Shown: positions 62,640 through 64,000 of the stretch, piece by piece | How positions within the stretch are numbered: position 1 is the first letter of the stretch | How the letters are laid out: each line of letters begins with the position of its first letter | Assembly (NCBI RefSeq): GCF_025997855.1 | Contig: NZ_AP026560.1 | Span: forward strand, 731,501 to 795,500 | Origin: Deinococcus aetherius | Lineage (GTDB): Bacteria > Deinococcota > Deinococci > Deinococcales > Deinococcaceae | DNA length: 64,000 nt | Reading direction: 5' to 3' | Notes under the pieces: model-generated | Databases searched by the model: none | Told to the model about the DNA's origin: nothing | The model's input: the letters and a program-made list of their open reading frames with translations, nothing else | Position numbers and translations under genes: made by a program

Positions 62640-63161
62640 TCACCCCAGCTCGATCAGGCCCGCCGTGACAAAGGGCCGCAGCGTCTCCAGCGTGGTTCGG
62701 GGCGACCCCCCCGCCCGCTCCAGCACGGCGCGGAGGGGCAGGTTCTCCTCGATGTGGCTCAGGGCAAGGTACTGCGCCCGGGTGACCGGCTGCGCCTCCG
62801 TCCAACGCAGCGTGAAGCGCAGGGGCCGCTCCCAGTCGGGGAAGACGCGCAGCAGGGGTCCCCAGGCGTCCGCCTCCCCGATCATCTGGCGCAGGGCGGC
62901 GTCGCGGCGCAGCGAAAGCGTCCGTTCGGGGGCCGTGCCGGAGGGATCGAAGGTGAAGATGCCCGCGTCGAGGCTACTCAGCAGTTGCAGGGCGCCCTCG
63001 CCCGCCAGGGTCCCTGCCCGCGCGTGGACGAGTTCGCCCGGCTCGAACCAGAGATCGCCCCCGCGCGCGTGTGCGACGCTCAGCCTTCCGCCCCGCCCGC
63101 TGGAGAGCAACATCTGCATGACGGAGAGAAACGGAAACACCGCGAGATCACCGCGAACCAT
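62640..63161 (-). CDS. DUF4388 domain protein
   Basis: A 173-residue protein. The N-terminal half (GDLAVFPFLSVMQMLLSSGRGGRLSVAHARGGDLWFEPGELVHARAG, about 4-50) is a DUF4388/PATAN-type domain, found in bacterial signalling and gliding proteins as an interaction module. The C-terminal half is a winged-helix-like region. No enzymatic motif. The ATG at 63161 has TAAACT 9 nt upstream. Confidence 0.75.
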   Translation of the reverse strand: MVRGDLAVFPFLSVMQMLLSSGRGGRLSVAHARGGDLWFEPGELVHARAGTLAGEGALQLLSSLDAGIFTFDPSGTAPERTLSLRRDAALRQMIGEADAWGPLLRVFPDWERPLRFTLRWTEAQPVTRAQYLALSHIEENLPLRAVLERAGGSPRTTLETLRPFVTAGLIELG

Positions 63162-63271
63162 ATAAAGGAGAGTTTAGGGCCTGGGGGTGGGGGGATGTCT
63201 GCCCCCGCCCAAAGGAGGGAGCCCCGGGGGCGGCTCGCTCACCGCTGTCCCAGGGCTCCGGTGGGGAAATG

Positions 63272-64000
<729 letters not shown>

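Overview
The window is 64 kb of GC-rich DNA from a bacterial chromosome, almost certainly from the genus Deinococcus. The reasons are a CrtLm-type lycopene cyclase, a BamA outer-membrane gene in a GC-rich non-proteobacterial setting, a Tat-exported ferritin-like protein, and many genes whose start codon lies only 5 to 8 nt downstream of a TAnnnT -10 box (leaderless mRNAs, common in Deinococcus). Species cannot be read from the sequence. No rRNA, tRNA, CRISPR array or prophage was seen.

Layout. 0-5.2 kb: an esterase-like lipoprotein, crtLm, a RidA protein and the two L-serine dehydratase subunits. 5.2-9.4 kb: an IS3-type transposase scrap, a PadR / membrane protein / Uma2 operon, a HIT / HAD pair and an SDR. 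9.4-16.3 kb: an NAD block, with nadE on the minus strand and a tightly overlapping niaP-pncB-nadM operon on the plus strand; the Nudix half of NadM has lost its catalytic helix. 16.4-22.9 kb: ferritin-like protein, TauE, MeaB, nucleotidyltransferase, phosphoribosyltransferase, an internally deleted panD, RqcH/NFACT and a decayed zeta-toxin-like gene. 23-34 kb: bamA, yggS, a DivIVA protein, truD, moaB, a pseudokinase-PEGA protein and guaA. 34-36.6 kb: small genes, two of them broken by a nonsense codon or a frameshift.

36.7-48.2 kb is the branched-chain amino acid region: leuA and ilvB-ilvN-ilvC, with a TPR / AAA / SWIM cluster between them. leuA and ilvBN each have a short ORF upstream, [15 protein letters not shown] and MSRILVVVLLGAGG, followed by an intrinsic terminator. 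These look like transcription attenuators whose leader peptides are themselves translated from leaderless starts. ilvC is split after its fifth codon by an 877-bp IS982-like element with a 5-bp target duplication.

48-64 kb: TetR / DUF5367, a DEAD-box helicase, a second gene remnant, an RluD-type enzyme, tatA, an ECF sigma / anti-sigma pair, a cysteine desulfurase, an HD hydrolase, an HtrA-like protease, then a Nudix-valS operon preceded by a T-box riboswitch, and the start of an NDH-2-like gene that runs off the window.

Taken together, three different RNA switches (Leu leader, Ile/Leu/Val leader, probable tRNA-Val T-box) control branched-chain supply and use in one 26-kb stretch. In the same stretch of genome ilvC is interrupted and panD has an exact in-frame deletion. 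Unless other copies exist, this strain should be impaired in valine/isoleucine synthesis and in both arms of pantothenate synthesis, and it also relies on niacin salvage.
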